A DNA stretch of 64,000 nt from Elusimicrobium minutum Pei191 (GCF_000020145.1 NC_010644.1:496001-560000); one strand, 5' to 3'; shown: positions 43,114 to 52,620, numbered from the stretch's first letter. The notes: generated by a model from the letters alone, not told the origin. Program-made: numbers and translations.

Positions 43114-44349
43114 ATGTTAATGAACACAGAAAATAAAGTTTATGATACAGCTGTAATAGGCGCGGGGGCATCAGGGCTTGCCGCGGCTGTTGTTTTGGCG
43201 CGCGGGGGTAAAAGTGTTTTGGTATTGGAAGCGGGCAAAACAGCCGCGCGTAAAATTTTGGTAAGCGGCAACGGCAGGTGCAACGTTACAAATAAAAATA
43301 TGTCTGAGAATTGTTATTTTGGCGAAAAGGATTTTATTAAAAACGTGCTTAAAAGCTTTTCTTTTAAAGAAAGTGTTGAATTTTTTAAATCTATTGGCGT
43401 TTTATTAAAAGAAGAAGATGACGGGCGCTATTTCCCTGTAACTGATAAGGCAACAGCCGTGGCCGGCGCTTTAACGCTTGCTTTAGAGGAAAACGACGGC
43501 GTTTTATTAACAGAGCATAAAATAAAAGAGATTTCCCGAAATTCCGTTTTTATCGTTACCGCCGAAAACGGCAAAATATTTAAAGCGAAAAAATTAATGC
43601 TTGCCTGCGGTTCAAAAGCGTACCCGCAATGCGGCGGTACGGACAGCGGTTATACTTTGGCCCAAGGCTTTGGTCATAGCGTAGTTGAAACAGCGCCTGC
43701 TTTAAGCCCCGTTGTTTTAGAGCAAAACCCGCTTGCCAAATTACAAGGCGTAAGGATAGATGCGGAAGTTTCTGTTATTTTGGAAAAGAAAACATTAATA
43801 AGTTCAAAGGGCGAAGTTATGTTTACTAAAAACGGGCTCAACGGCATACCTGTTATGAATGTAAGCAGGGTTTTGGCCCGTAACCCCGGCGCAAAAATAA
43901 GTTTAAATTTACTGCCTTTTGTTAACCGGGCTGATTTTAAAATTTATATGGAGCAAAGGCGGGCCGAATACAAGAACCGCAAAATAAAAGATTTTTTTAC
44001 AGGCATACTGCATGAAACCATTGCTGAGCAATTAATTTTACTTTCAGGTATAGAAAAAACTGTTTTGGCCGGCAGAATGAAGGACGATGTTTTCTGTAAT
44101 CTGGCGGACGTTTTACAAAACTGGGTTTTTGCACCGGGCCGGCCTGCTAAGTGGGAGGATTCCTACGCCGCGGCGGGAGGTGTTGACGTTAAAGAAATAA
44201 ACCCGAACACCCTGGAATCAAAAAAATGTGCTAATGTATATATTTTAGGGGAAATGTTAGATGTTGACGGTAAAAGCGGCGGTTTTAATTTACATTTTGC
44301 TTTTGGCTGCGGCTATAAAGCCGCAAAAGCTGTTTTGGAGGATTTATGA
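43114..44349 (+). CDS. BaiN/HI0933-family FAD-dependent oxidoreductase
   Basis: 411 residues. The N-terminal dinucleotide fold has TAVIGAGASGLAAAVVLARG, followed by the family signature KILVSGNGRCNVTN. Further blocks are MLACGSKAYPQCGGTDSGYTL and GGFNLHFAFGCGYKAA at the C-terminus. The family (HI0933, YhiN, BaiN; PF03486) binds FAD and includes flavoenzymes acting on steroid or unknown ring substrates. Its physiological role in this organism is not known. ATG 43120 is an alternative start two codons downstream. The stop overlaps the start of the MORN-like gene (ATGA), so both are co-translated. Confidence 0.85.
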   Translation: MLMNTENKVYDTAVIGAGASGLAAAVVLARGGKSVLVLEAGKTAARKILVSGNGRCNVTNKNMSENCYFGEKDFIKNVLKSFSFKESVEFFKSIGVLLKEEDDGRYFPVTDKATAVAGALTLALEENDGVLLTEHKIKEISRNSVFIVTAENGKIFKAKKLMLACGSKAYPQCGGTDSGYTLAQGFGHSVVETAPALSPVVLEQNPLAKLQGVRIDAEVSVILEKKTLISSKGEVMFTKNGLNGIPVMNVSRVLARNPGAKISLNLLPFVNRADFKIYMEQRRAEYKNRKIKDFFTGILHETIAEQLILLSGIEKTVLAGRMKDDVFCNLADVLQNWVFAPGRPAKWEDSYAAAGGVDVKEINPNTLESKKCANVYILGEMLDVDGKSGGFNLHFAFGCGYKAAKAVLEDL

Positions 44350-45026
44350 GCGTTGAAGAAAAGGTTATTGTGAGAAAGCTTGCTCCTTTAGGCTCGGGTA
44401 AAAAGGGGTACTTGCGCAAATATTATTTAGATAATAAAAAAATAGCTACCGAAACTTTAAACGAAAGTATGGATACCGTCAGCATGGACGGTACTATCCC
44501 CGATGGTATGGTTAAAGAATTTTATAACAGCGGCAGGATTTACTTTGAATGCCCTTTTGTTAATGGGGTAAGAAACGGCGTAAGCCGCACCTATCTTGAA
44601 AGCGGCGTGGTTAACCTTGAAAAAACTTATAAAGACGGCCTTTTAAACGGCGTTGTGCGCGTATACCAGCCCAGCGGATCTTTACAGAAAGAAATTTTTT
44701 ATGAGCATGACGTTCAGCACGGCAAGCAAATAAAATATTACGCCAGCGGAAGGCTTTTGGAAGTAGCTACTTTTAAAAACGGCTTTTTAGACGGCGAGGT
44801 TGTAACATACAGCGAAAGTGGTTTTGTGCACGCTGAATGCACATATAAAAAGGATAAACTTGTGGGCGATAAAATAATTTATCATGACAACGGCGCTATA
44901 GCGTTGGTTTCTTCTTATAAAGACGGCAAAGCGCACGGTATAACAAAAAAGTATTCGGCTGACGGAGTGTTAACTGAGGAGTGGCACTTCGAGAACGGCG
45001 CTTTACAGTTTAAAAAAATGTTTTAG
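44346..45026 (+). CDS. MORN-variant repeat protein (YwqK-like)
   Basis: 226 residues. From about residue 58 the sequence is a tandem array of 20-24-residue units with the pattern YxSGxxxxExxYKxGxxxGxxxxY: EFYNSGRIYFECPFVNGV, TYLESGVVNLEKTYKDGL, YYASGRLLEVATFKNGF, KYSADGVLTEEWHFENGA. This is the MORN_2 repeat (PF07661), often annotated as a YwqK-family antitoxin, although an antitoxin role is established for few. The repeats probably form an elongated beta-hairpin stack for protein or membrane contact. It is coupled to the BaiN-like gene. A paralogue lies at 52684. Confidence 0.8.
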   Translation: MSVEEKVIVRKLAPLGSGKKGYLRKYYLDNKKIATETLNESMDTVSMDGTIPDGMVKEFYNSGRIYFECPFVNGVRNGVSRTYLESGVVNLEKTYKDGLLNGVVRVYQPSGSLQKEIFYEHDVQHGKQIKYYASGRLLEVATFKNGFLDGEVVTYSESGFVHAECTYKKDKLVGDKIIYHDNGAIALVSSYKDGKAHGITKKYSADGVLTEEWHFENGALQFKKMF

Positions 45027-45059
45027 GAAACCTAAGTCTTTAAAAACTTAAAAAAATTG

Positions 45060-45087
45060 TTGCAAAAATAAATTTTTATGCTACAAT
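45060..45087 (+). promoter_or_regulatory. Promoter of the cold-shock protein gene
   Basis: TTGCAA (45060-45065), 16-bp spacer, TACAAT (45082-45087). This leaves a 5' leader of about 50 bases. Confidence 0.55.
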
Positions 45088-45142
45088 AATTATAAGGTTT
45101 GAAATAATAACCTTAATCACATTAGTAAGGAAGTAAATGTAA

Positions 45143-45343
45143 ATGGCAAAAGGAAAAGTAAAATGGTTTAACGACCAAAAAGGTTACGGCTTCGTAACCC
45201 CCGAAGATGGCTCAAAAGACCTCTTTGTACACTATCAGGAAATCAAAGGGGAAGGTTTTAAAACCCTCTCTGAAGGTCAAGAAGTTGAGTTCGACATTGT
45301 GGAATCTGATAAAGGTCCCAAAGCCGTCAACGTTAGAAAATAA
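45143..45343 (+). CDS. Cold-shock protein, CspA family
   Basis: 66 residues, exactly the family length. It has RNP1 KGYGFVTP and RNP2 DLFVHYQ in the OB-fold, with the leading [15 protein letters not shown]. It binds single-stranded nucleic acid and melts RNA secondary structure in the cytoplasm. AAGGAAG lies before the ATG. The gene has its own promoter at 45060 and terminator, so it is an independent unit. The short leader gives little room for the long thermosensor seen in E. coli cspA. Confidence 0.95.
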   Translation: MAKGKVKWFNDQKGYGFVTPEDGSKDLFVHYQEIKGEGFKTLSEGQEVEFDIVESDKGPKAVNVRK

Positions 45344-45360
45344 TTTGACTTTTATTCTGA

Positions 45361-45404
45361 AAAGCAATCCCAAGCCTCTAACAGGGCGGGGGATTGCTTT
45401 TTTT
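45361..45404 (+). terminator. Terminator of the cold-shock gene
   Basis: AAAGCAATCCC (45361-45371) pairs with GGGATTGCTTT (45390-45400), then Ts. Confidence 0.85.
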
Positions 45405-45418
45405 AAAGGGAAAAATAA

Positions 45419-46786
45419 GTGGGAAACGCAAAAAAATCTAAATCTTTAATAAAGGAAATTTGGCTTGTAGCTTATCCTTTAATTATTACAAACGCCTCTA
45501 TAGTTACAATGCAGTTTGTTGACAGGATTTTTTTGTCCCGCTATTCGCCGGACGCTTTGGCGGCCTGCGTACCCGGCGGATCTTTGGCTTTTACTTTTGT
45601 AGCTTTGTTTATGGGTATAGCCGCCTATACGGGCGTTTTTGTGGCGCAGTATGATGGGCAGAAAAAAAGGGCCAATATATCCGTTTCTTTATGGCAGGGG
45701 ATAATAATATCCTTATTTTCAGGTATAATTATAGCGTTGCTTACGCCCGTCGGTTTTTGGGTTATTGACCTTTTTGACCATGCCCCCGAAGTTGTTGTTT
45801 TGGAAAAACAATATTTCGGCATTCTTAACCTTTTCGGCGGGGTAATTATTTTAACTAACGCCCTTTCCGCTTTTTTTATAGGCCGCGGCAAAACCACGGT
45901 TCCGATGTCCGTTACAATTATAGGTAATATAATAAACATGTTTTTCGCCTACGCTATGATTTTTGGACATTTCGGTTTTCCCGAAATGGGGATAAAGGGC
46001 GCGGGGGTTGCTTATATCATTGGTAACGCGGGCATGGTTTTTTGCTATATATTATTTATTTTTAACCATAAAAATGAAAGGAAATACAGGATTGCCAAAC
46101 TTGCCGGTTTTAATAAGCTGGCGTTTATGCGTCTTGTAAGGTACGGCGTGCCAAACGGCTTCGGCTTTTTTACGGATATTCTTTCCTTTACCATATTTAC
46201 TTTTTTTGTAGGCCATTTGGATATGTTTTCTTTAGCTGCGCATAATATAGCTATAAGCATGCAAACATTATCTTTTATGCCGATACTTGGTTTGGGGCTT
46301 GGCGTTCAAATAGTTGTAGGCCGATATATGGGTATGAAAAAGCCCGATAAAGTTGTGGAAGTTGTAAAAAACGCCTGCAAAATGGGTTTGGCGTACGCGG
46401 GCACTTTAGCGGCTTTATTTATACTTGTTCCTAATATTTTTATAGGTTTGTTTTTACAGACAGGGGCCGAAGGTACGGCAGAGATAACCAAATTAGCGCT
46501 GCCTCTTATAAAAATAGTTTCTTTTTTCGTATTTGCGGACTGTATATATTTAATTTTTGGCGATACTTTGCGCGGCGCGGGTGATACAAAATTTCATATG
46601 GTAGCTATGCTTGCCAGCGGCTGGCTTATTTTGGTGCCAGGCACATATATTTTTGTTTATATACTTAAAAAAGACGTTTTGTTTATATGGGGCTGGCTTA
46701 CATTTTACGCGGTAGTAACAGCCGTTCTTATGACTGTAAGATTCTTTATGGGCAGATGGCGTACAATTGATATAACCGCCAAATAG
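45419..46786 (+). CDS. MATE-family efflux transporter
   Basis: 455 residues, GTG start with AAAGGG 8 bases upstream. Twelve hydrophobic helices in two bundles are seen; the N-terminal helix YPLIITNASIVTMQFVDRIFLSRYS is typical of MATE proteins (PF01554), and the second bundle begins RLVRYGVPNGFGFFTDI. MATE proteins export drugs or metabolites in exchange for H+ or Na+. The substrate cannot be assigned. It ends four bases before the convergent prepilin gene, with no terminator between them. Confidence 0.88.
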   Translation: MGNAKKSKSLIKEIWLVAYPLIITNASIVTMQFVDRIFLSRYSPDALAACVPGGSLAFTFVALFMGIAAYTGVFVAQYDGQKKRANISVSLWQGIIISLFSGIIIALLTPVGFWVIDLFDHAPEVVVLEKQYFGILNLFGGVIILTNALSAFFIGRGKTTVPMSVTIIGNIINMFFAYAMIFGHFGFPEMGIKGAGVAYIIGNAGMVFCYILFIFNHKNERKYRIAKLAGFNKLAFMRLVRYGVPNGFGFFTDILSFTIFTFFVGHLDMFSLAAHNIAISMQTLSFMPILGLGLGVQIVVGRYMGMKKPDKVVEVVKNACKMGLAYAGTLAALFILVPNIFIGLFLQTGAEGTAEITKLALPLIKIVSFFVFADCIYLIFGDTLRGAGDTKFHMVAMLASGWLILVPGTYIFVYILKKDVLFIWGWLTFYAVVTAVLMTVRFFMGRWRTIDITAK

Positions 46787-46790
46787 CGCT

Positions 46791-47309
46791 TTATTTTATA
46801 AAACAGGCTTTAGTTGGAGTGCCTGCGACTTCATTGGAAAGAGAACTGCAAAAACTTTTGCAGACATTTTGCCCTGCGAGATCGAATGAGTTTTGTGTGT
46901 CATACGCCCAACAGGACAAAGTGCCCGGCCTGTGAGATTGTATTGTTGTGTTGGGATTTTCAGACAGTCCTTTTGATATTGTAAATCTTACCGAGGCGGT
47001 ATTATAATTAATACCGAAATACGAGTGCGGATAATAAAAAATTGCTGTGTTTTTTGGCAAAGATATTTCAATGTCAAGGTATTCGTTAATTTCCGCCGCC
47101 GATGGAAAATTGCTCATTGTAGACGGGTATTGGCCCGTTGCCAGTTTGTATCTTTCCAAAGCGCCGTAAATAGCGTTTACTATAATCATAGATTCGGTAG
47201 CGCGGCTTTTTAAAACCGCTTTATTATATTGCGGCACCGCTATAGCGGCCAAAATTCCTATTATTAAAACAACCACTAAAAGTTCAATCAATGTAAACGC
47301 TTTTTTCAT
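46791..47309 (-). CDS. Type IV prepilin-like protein with Ala at the cleavage site
   Basis: 172 residues from the Met at 47309, supported by GAGGGA upstream on the minus strand; a Met at 47354 would place 15 residues before the leader, too many. The leader is MKKA then FTLIELLVVVLIIGILAA, then IAVPQYNKAVLKSRATES. The head domain has Cys in SCWAYDT and NVCKSFCSSL. It shares the A/F cleavage junction with the prepilin at 18204. It is the fourth single prepilin gene in the window and again has no assembly genes next to it. Confidence 0.82.
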   Translation of the reverse strand: MKKAFTLIELLVVVLIIGILAAIAVPQYNKAVLKSRATESMIIVNAIYGALERYKLATGQYPSTMSNFPSAAEINEYLDIEISLPKNTAIFYYPHSYFGINYNTASVRFTISKGLSENPNTTIQSHRPGTLSCWAYDTQNSFDLAGQNVCKSFCSSLSNEVAGTPTKACFIK

Positions 47310-47409
47310 TTGGCAGTTCCCTCTTTTTTTCAGTATATAAAATTTTAATCTCAATTGACATAATAAATAAAGTCTGGTATTCTTTTATATAAGAGACGGG
47401 AGGAATGGT

Positions 47410-47730
47410 ATGAGTGAAATTATTTTAACAGATGACAATTTTAAAACTGAAATAGAGAATTCTAAAGGCGTGGCTTTGGTTGATTTTTGGGCAACATGGT
47501 GCGGCCCTTGCAAAATGTTCGCCCCCATTTTTGAAGAAACGGCCAAAGAATATGAAGGAAAAGCGAAATTCGGCAAAGTTAATACGGACGACGCCCCCGG
47601 CGTAAGTTCAAATTACAGGATTTCGTCTATTCCTACCGTAATAGTTTTTAAAGACGGTAAACCCGCGCAGGTTCTTATAGGTTTGCAAAGCAAGGAATCA
47701 CTTAAAAAAACTATTGACGCACTAATTTAA
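47410..47730 (+). CDS. trxA: Thioredoxin
   Basis: 106 residues. The active site is FWATWCGPCKMF (Cys about 33 and 36), followed by the cis-Pro loop YRISSIPTVIVFKDGK and the end LKKTIDALI. It reduces protein disulfides in the cytoplasm with electrons from thioredoxin reductase, which is not in the window. GGGAGG before the ATG is a strong ribosome site. The gene name follows the family; other thioredoxin paralogues may exist elsewhere. Confidence 0.93.
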   Translation: MSEIILTDDNFKTEIENSKGVALVDFWATWCGPCKMFAPIFEETAKEYEGKAKFGKVNTDDAPGVSSNYRISSIPTVIVFKDGKPAQVLIGLQSKESLKKTIDALI

Positions 47731-47756
47731 TTCTACTATCATATATTTGTTCTAAG

Positions 47757-47790
47757 TTTTATCCGCCCGTTTTAAAACGGGCGGATAAAA
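47757..47790. repeat. Perfect 34-bp palindrome between trxA and polA
   Basis: TTTTATCCGCCCGTTTT followed directly by its reverse complement, with no unpaired centre. The A-run after it gives no U-tail on the plus strand. It can still form a strong hairpin in the trxA transcript; a terminator with a U-tail inside the stem or an operator are options. Confidence 0.65.
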
Positions 47791-47830
47791 AATCTAAAAT
47801 ACTTACCAAAATAAAATCAACTTTAAATTT

Positions 47831-50419
47831 ATGTCAGCTGACAAAAAAACTATTTATATAGCAGACGCGCACAACTTCCTGCACAGGAATTACCACGCTT
47901 TGCCTAAACTTTCAACCTCACAAGGATTGGAAGTGGGCGCGCTTTACGGTTTTGTCAGGTGGCTGGTTAAATTAGTGGAAGAAAAAAAACCCCACTACGT
48001 TGCCGTATGTTTTGACAGCAGGGGCGGCAGTACAAAAAGGAAGAAAATGTTTTCCGACTACAAAGCCCACCGCAAACCTGTTGATGAAGCCCTTTTAACA
48101 CAATTGCAGCTTGCCAGGGAAGTTGTGTCCGGAATGGGACTTAAAGTTTTTGCCGTTCAGGGGATTGAGGCCGACGATATTATAGGTTTTATAGCTAAAA
48201 AAAGCGTTGCCGAAGGCGCGGACGCTGTCTTAGCTACTTCCGATAAAGACGCTTTACAACTACTTAACGAACATATTAAACTTTGGCCCGCAGGCGCGGC
48301 TAAAGAATCTTTAAAAGGCCCGGATTACGTAAAAGAAAAATTTAATATAGCCCAAAAATATTTAACCGATTACCTTGCCATTGTGGGGGATTCTTCCGAC
48401 AATGTGCCCGGGGTGGCCGGGCTGGGGCCCAAAACCGCCGCCGAACTTATTAATAATTTCGGATATCTTGAAGATATTATAAAAGAGGCCAAAGCCGGCA
48501 ACCCGAAAATAAAAAAGGGCGCCGCGCAAAAAATTATAGATAACGAAGCTGTTGCTATACTTTCAAAACAGCTTGTTACTTTAGATGAAAATATTCCTAT
48601 GGATTTTACTTTAGAAGATGCTGTTTTTTCACCGCCTGCGCCGGCTAAACTGTCTGAATTATTTGCAAAGTACGAATTTAAAAATCTTCTAAGCGCTTTT
48701 GATAGCGCGCGTCCAAAAAACACCCCGGAGGGGGAACTGTTTTCACAAGATACTGAAATTAAACAGGGGATATCCTTTAATGAAGTCGTAAATAAAATAA
48801 AAGATAAGATGTTTATACAGACCGATGAAAACTTTGTTTTAATATCCGCTGATTCGCAAACCTGCTGCCTTGAAGAATTAGATAACCTGACCCAAGAAGA
48901 ACTTTTAAAAATAGAAGAGCTTGCTAACAATAAACAAATTTTAAAAATAAGTTATGACGTGAAATTTACTTTAAGGGCTTTAGATGTAACTCCTAAAGAA
49001 ATTATTAACTGTTTTGACGTGCGTCTTGCGGCATATTCTTTAAATCCGGGGGCTGATATCGGGTTTAAAGCTCTTGCAGCGCAGTATTTGGACGTTATTA
49101 TAGAACCTAAAGACGAAAAAGAATTTTTAACTCTCCAAAACCAATATATATGGTCTTTAAAAGAAGTCCTGGAGCGTGATCTTAAGGAAAAAGACCAATT
49201 TAAAATTTTTAATGAGCTTGAGCTTCCTTTAATAACCGTGCTTTTGGCTATGGAAGAGATAGGCGTTTTGGTTGATAAAGCCTGGCTTGAAAACTTTTCA
49301 AAAACATTAGAAGGTGAAATCGCGGCCATACAAAATGATATTAATAAAGACGCGCAGAGGGAAATTAACGTTAATTCCCCCAAACAGCTTGGCGCGCTTC
49401 TTTTTGACCAACTTAAACTGCCTTCAGTTAAAAAAACAAAAACGGGTTATTCCACTGATGAAGAAGTTTTGCAGCAGTTGGTTAACCTTCACCCTATAGT
49501 AAAAAAAATTCTGGAATACCGCTCTAACGCCAAACTTAAGTCAACTTATGTTGACAATCTTATTATGCTGGCGGACGGCAATTCCCGCGTGCACACTTAT
49601 TTAGACCAAACGGGCACGGTGACAGGCAGGCTTTCAAGTTCAAGCCCAAATTTACAAAATATTCCGATACGCACTCCTAAAGGGCGCATGTTAAGGCGCG
49701 CTTTTGTGGCGGAAGGCGGCAAAACATTGTTAAGCGTGGACTATTCGCAAATAGATTTAAGACTGCTCGCGCATGAATCGCAAGATTCTGTTTTGGTAAA
49801 CGCTTTTAAAGAAGGAGGGGATATTCACACCAAAACTGCGGCCGAAGTTTTCGGCGTTATGCGTGAAATGGTGTCTGACGAAATGCGCTCCTCGGCCAAG
49901 GCTATTAACTTTGGCATTATTTACGGGCAGGGGCCGATGGGCCTTTCCCAAAATTTAAACATTTCCGTGCGTGAAGCCAAGGAATATATTGATAATTATT
50001 TTGCCGTTTACAAAGGCGTGCGTGAGTGGATTGATAAAAATATTGCCCTAGCCAGGGAAAGAGGATACGTTAAAACGCTTTTGGGGCATATACGCTATTT
50101 GCCGGAATTTAAAATGGGCAGCGGACATATGGCTTCTTTCGCGCAAAGGGCGGCTATTAACACTATTGTTCAAGGCGGCAGCGCGGACGTTATCAAAAAA
50201 GCCATGGCTGATATTTTTAATCATTATAAAGGGACGGAAGTAAAAATGCTTTTACAGGTGCATGACGAACTTATTTTTGAACTGCCCGAAAAGAACCTGC
50301 TTAAAGAAGCTGCCGTTATTAAAAATAAAATGGAACACACTATAGAACTTAAAGTTCCGTTGCTTGCGGAAGCCAAAACCGGTGTAAACTGGTATGAGAT
50401 GGAGAAGCTAAAGCTATGA
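47831..50419 (+). CDS. polA: DNA polymerase I
   Basis: 862 residues. The N-terminal 5'-3' exonuclease domain (1-290) starts TIYIADAHNFLHRNYHALP and includes GIEADDIIGF, LATSDKDALQLL and GDSSDNVPGVAGLGPKTA. The polymerase domain has motif A LLSVDYSQIDLRLLAHE, motif B RSSAKAINFGIIYGQG and motif C LQVHDELIFELP. The middle 3'-5' exonuclease domain has lost the DTE metal motif: the corresponding segment reads FVLISADSQTCCLEE, so proofreading is probably absent, as in Taq polymerase. The enzyme fills repair gaps and removes primers. It overlaps coaE by four bases (ATGA), so the two are translationally coupled. Confidence 0.95.
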   Translation: MSADKKTIYIADAHNFLHRNYHALPKLSTSQGLEVGALYGFVRWLVKLVEEKKPHYVAVCFDSRGGSTKRKKMFSDYKAHRKPVDEALLTQLQLAREVVSGMGLKVFAVQGIEADDIIGFIAKKSVAEGADAVLATSDKDALQLLNEHIKLWPAGAAKESLKGPDYVKEKFNIAQKYLTDYLAIVGDSSDNVPGVAGLGPKTAAELINNFGYLEDIIKEAKAGNPKIKKGAAQKIIDNEAVAILSKQLVTLDENIPMDFTLEDAVFSPPAPAKLSELFAKYEFKNLLSAFDSARPKNTPEGELFSQDTEIKQGISFNEVVNKIKDKMFIQTDENFVLISADSQTCCLEELDNLTQEELLKIEELANNKQILKISYDVKFTLRALDVTPKEIINCFDVRLAAYSLNPGADIGFKALAAQYLDVIIEPKDEKEFLTLQNQYIWSLKEVLERDLKEKDQFKIFNELELPLITVLLAMEEIGVLVDKAWLENFSKTLEGEIAAIQNDINKDAQREINVNSPKQLGALLFDQLKLPSVKKTKTGYSTDEEVLQQLVNLHPIVKKILEYRSNAKLKSTYVDNLIMLADGNSRVHTYLDQTGTVTGRLSSSSPNLQNIPIRTPKGRMLRRAFVAEGGKTLLSVDYSQIDLRLLAHESQDSVLVNAFKEGGDIHTKTAAEVFGVMREMVSDEMRSSAKAINFGIIYGQGPMGLSQNLNISVREAKEYIDNYFAVYKGVREWIDKNIALARERGYVKTLLGHIRYLPEFKMGSGHMASFAQRAAINTIVQGGSADVIKKAMADIFNHYKGTEVKMLLQVHDELIFELPEKNLLKEAAVIKNKMEHTIELKVPLLAEAKTGVNWYEMEKLKL

Positions 50420-50979
50420 GTAATTGTCAAGTTAAAATAGGACTTACAGGCACCATATTAAGCGGCAAAAGCGCTGCTTTGGATATATTTAAAAAATTTG
50501 GCGCTTTTACCATAAGTTCAGACGAAATAGTGCGCGAACTGCAGCAGCGTGAAAATATAAAAAAAGAAATATTTAAAATTTTTAAAACTACAGATAAAGA
50601 AGTCCTTGCCAAACAAATTTTTACAAATTCCGCAAAAAGAAAACAGCTTGAACGTATTTTACATCCCAGAGTTATGAGAGAAGCTTTTGCGAGAGTTAAA
50701 AAAACAAAAAATAAAATTATAGTTTTTGAGGTGCCTCTTCTTTTTGAAGCAGGCTTTGAAAAATATTTTGACTTAACTTTATGCGTAACTTCCTCAAACA
50801 AAGCTTTAGCGGAGCGTGTTAAAAAAAGAGGCATAAGCGCTAATGATTTTAAGCTGCGCGCAAAAGCGCAAATGAGTGGGGAAGAAAAAGCAAAAAGGGC
50901 GGATATGGTTATTTTAAATGACGGTTCATTAAAAGAATTAGAAGTGAAAATAAAAAAAATATATAAAGCAATAAAATAA
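50416..50979 (+). CDS. coaE: Dephospho-CoA kinase
   Basis: 187 residues. It has the P-loop [14 protein letters not shown], the family motif [11 protein letters not shown] (lid Asp), and [17 protein letters not shown]. It phosphorylates dephospho-CoA at the 3' hydroxyl to give CoA, the final step of CoA synthesis, in the cytoplasm. The P-loop Gly that usually precedes the variable residues is partly changed (TGTILSGKS), but the GKS is intact. It is coupled to polA; rho follows 35 bp later without a clear terminator, so the three may be one operon. Confidence 0.9.
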   Translation: MSNCQVKIGLTGTILSGKSAALDIFKKFGAFTISSDEIVRELQQRENIKKEIFKIFKTTDKEVLAKQIFTNSAKRKQLERILHPRVMREAFARVKKTKNKIIVFEVPLLFEAGFEKYFDLTLCVTSSNKALAERVKKRGISANDFKLRAKAQMSGEEKAKRADMVILNDGSLKELEVKIKKIYKAIK

Positions 50980-51014
50980 AAAAGGCCTTTTTAACGGCCC
51001 TTAATCGGAGTGTT

Positions 51015-52508
51015 ATGACAGAAAAAAGTCTTGAAGAAAATAAAGAAAAAGTTACGACTAAAGAAGTCTCCAAAGAAGTTAAAGAAATAAAAGATGTAAA
51101 GGAAAGCAAAGAGGCTAAAGAAGTCAAAGAACCTAAGGAAACAAAAGAGGTTAAAGACGCTTCCGCGTCCAAAACACAGCAGCGTCCTTTTACTCGCAAC
51201 GGCAACGGTTACCAGCAACAACAGGTGCGCACGCCTAACGGCGCAAAAGTTATGGACGCGCGTGAATTAGGCAAATTAAGCGTGGCTGAACTTACTAAAC
51301 TTGCGGTCAACTTAAATATTGAAGAAACTTCAGGCTTAAAAAAACAGGCTTTAATAGGCAAAATTATAGCAGTGCAAGCTAAACAAAACGGTTCTATTTA
51401 CGGCGGCGGCGTTTTGGAAATTTTGCCCGACGGTTTCGGCTTTCTCCGCTCCGAGGATAATAATTACTTAGCCGGGCCGGAAGATATTTATGTTTCGCCT
51501 TCGCAAATTAAACGTTTTGGTTTAAGAAAGGGCGATACTATTGAAGGCCTTATCCGCCCGCCAAAAGACGGTGAAAGATTTTTTGCCATGTTGCAGGTGC
51601 AAAAAGTTAATGACATAGAGGTTGAAAAAATTTATAACAGGCCTTTGTTTGACAACTTAACGCCGCTGCATCCTAATAAACGCTTTACTCTTGAATTAGA
51701 TAAAAACGATATAACCCAGCGTATTATTGACCTTATGGCCCCCATAGGCCGCGGGCAGAGGGCTCTTATAGTGGCGCCTCCAAAAACCGGTAAAACTATG
51801 ATGATGCAAAGCATAGCAAACTCAATAACAAACAATTATAAAGAAGTAAAACTTATAGTTTTGTTAATTGACGAAAGGCCCGAAGAAGTTACCGACATGA
51901 GCCGCAGCGTTAAGGGCGAGGTTATTGCCAGCACTTTTGACGAAGCCCCGGACAGACACGTACAAGTGGCCGAAATGGCTTTGGAAAGAGCAAAAAGACT
52001 TGTTGAGCAAGGCACAGACGTTGTGATTTTGCTTGACTCTATTACACGTCTTGCTCGCGCTTACAACACGGTTACGCCTTCAAGCGGACGTGTTCTTACC
52101 GGCGGTTTGGAAGCGACCTCCTTACAGCGCCCTAAAAGATTTTTAGGCGCGGCAAGAAATATGGAAGAGGGCGGTTCTCTTACAATTATAGCTACGGCTC
52201 TTGTTGAAACGGGCAGCAGAATGGACGAAGTTATTTTCGAAGAATTTAAAGGCACGGGCAACAGTGAAATATGTTTGGACAGAAAACTTTCCGACAGACG
52301 TCTTTTCCCCGCTATTGATTTAAACAGAAGTTCAACCAGAAAGGAGGATTTGCTTCTTTCCGAAGATGAACTTAACAAAGTGTGGATTATACGCAAAGTT
52401 CTTGCTCCTTTAACCTCAGTTGACGCCATGACGCTTCTTAGAGATAAAATTGTGGCCAGTAAGTCTAATAAGGACTTTTTAAAACAAATGGAAGTTTCAA
52501 GCTTATAA
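51015..52508 (+). CDS. rho: Transcription termination factor Rho
   Basis: 497 residues, longer than the ~420 typical because of a Lys/Glu-Val repeat-rich N-terminal extension (residues 5-50, KEVKE-like units). The N-terminal helix bundle ([16 protein letters not shown]) is followed by the RNA-binding cold-shock domain with [15 protein letters not shown] and the ATPase core with Walker A PPKTGKTM, Walker [17 protein letters not shown], and the Q/R-loop segment. The hexamer moves along RNA to release RNA polymerase. The start has GGAG 6 bases upstream. The extension is unusual in repetition and charge, and may be disordered. Confidence 0.95.
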   Translation: MTEKSLEENKEKVTTKEVSKEVKEIKDVKESKEAKEVKEPKETKEVKDASASKTQQRPFTRNGNGYQQQQVRTPNGAKVMDARELGKLSVAELTKLAVNLNIEETSGLKKQALIGKIIAVQAKQNGSIYGGGVLEILPDGFGFLRSEDNNYLAGPEDIYVSPSQIKRFGLRKGDTIEGLIRPPKDGERFFAMLQVQKVNDIEVEKIYNRPLFDNLTPLHPNKRFTLELDKNDITQRIIDLMAPIGRGQRALIVAPPKTGKTMMMQSIANSITNNYKEVKLIVLLIDERPEEVTDMSRSVKGEVIASTFDEAPDRHVQVAEMALERAKRLVEQGTDVVILLDSITRLARAYNTVTPSSGRVLTGGLEATSLQRPKRFLGAARNMEEGGSLTIIATALVETGSRMDEVIFEEFKGTGNSEICLDRKLSDRRLFPAIDLNRSSTRKEDLLLSEDELNKVWIIRKVLAPLTSVDAMTLLRDKIVASKSNKDFLKQMEVSSL

Positions 52509-52510
52509 TA

Positions 52511-52540
52511 AAAAATCCCGCCGGCAGGCGGGATTTTTAT
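52511..52540 (+). terminator. rho terminator
   Basis: AAAAATCCCGCC (52511-52522) pairs with GGCGGGATTTTT (52527-52538). Confidence 0.88.
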
Positions 52541-52550
52541 AAATACACTG

Positions 52551-52583
52551 CACCACATCACCGCCGTAAGGATGTGGTGTTTT
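52551..52583 (+). terminator. Second hairpin after rho
   Basis: CACCACATC (52551-52559) pairs with GATGTGGTG (52571-52579), then TTTT. It is the second of three successive stem-loops in this spacer. Confidence 0.55.
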
Positions 52584-52620
52584 GTGACCTGGCGGTTAAC
52601 ATTAAAAGCACATATTTTTA

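Noticed and set aside
44346-45026. Toxin-antitoxin system suggested by the YwqK-type label
   Set aside because: The neighbour is a BaiN-like flavoprotein, not a toxin; the repeats alone do not support an antitoxin role.
45027-45142. Long cspA-type thermosensor leader upstream of the cold-shock gene
   Set aside because: The best promoter leaves only about 50 bases of leader with no strong structure, too short for the E. coli type element.
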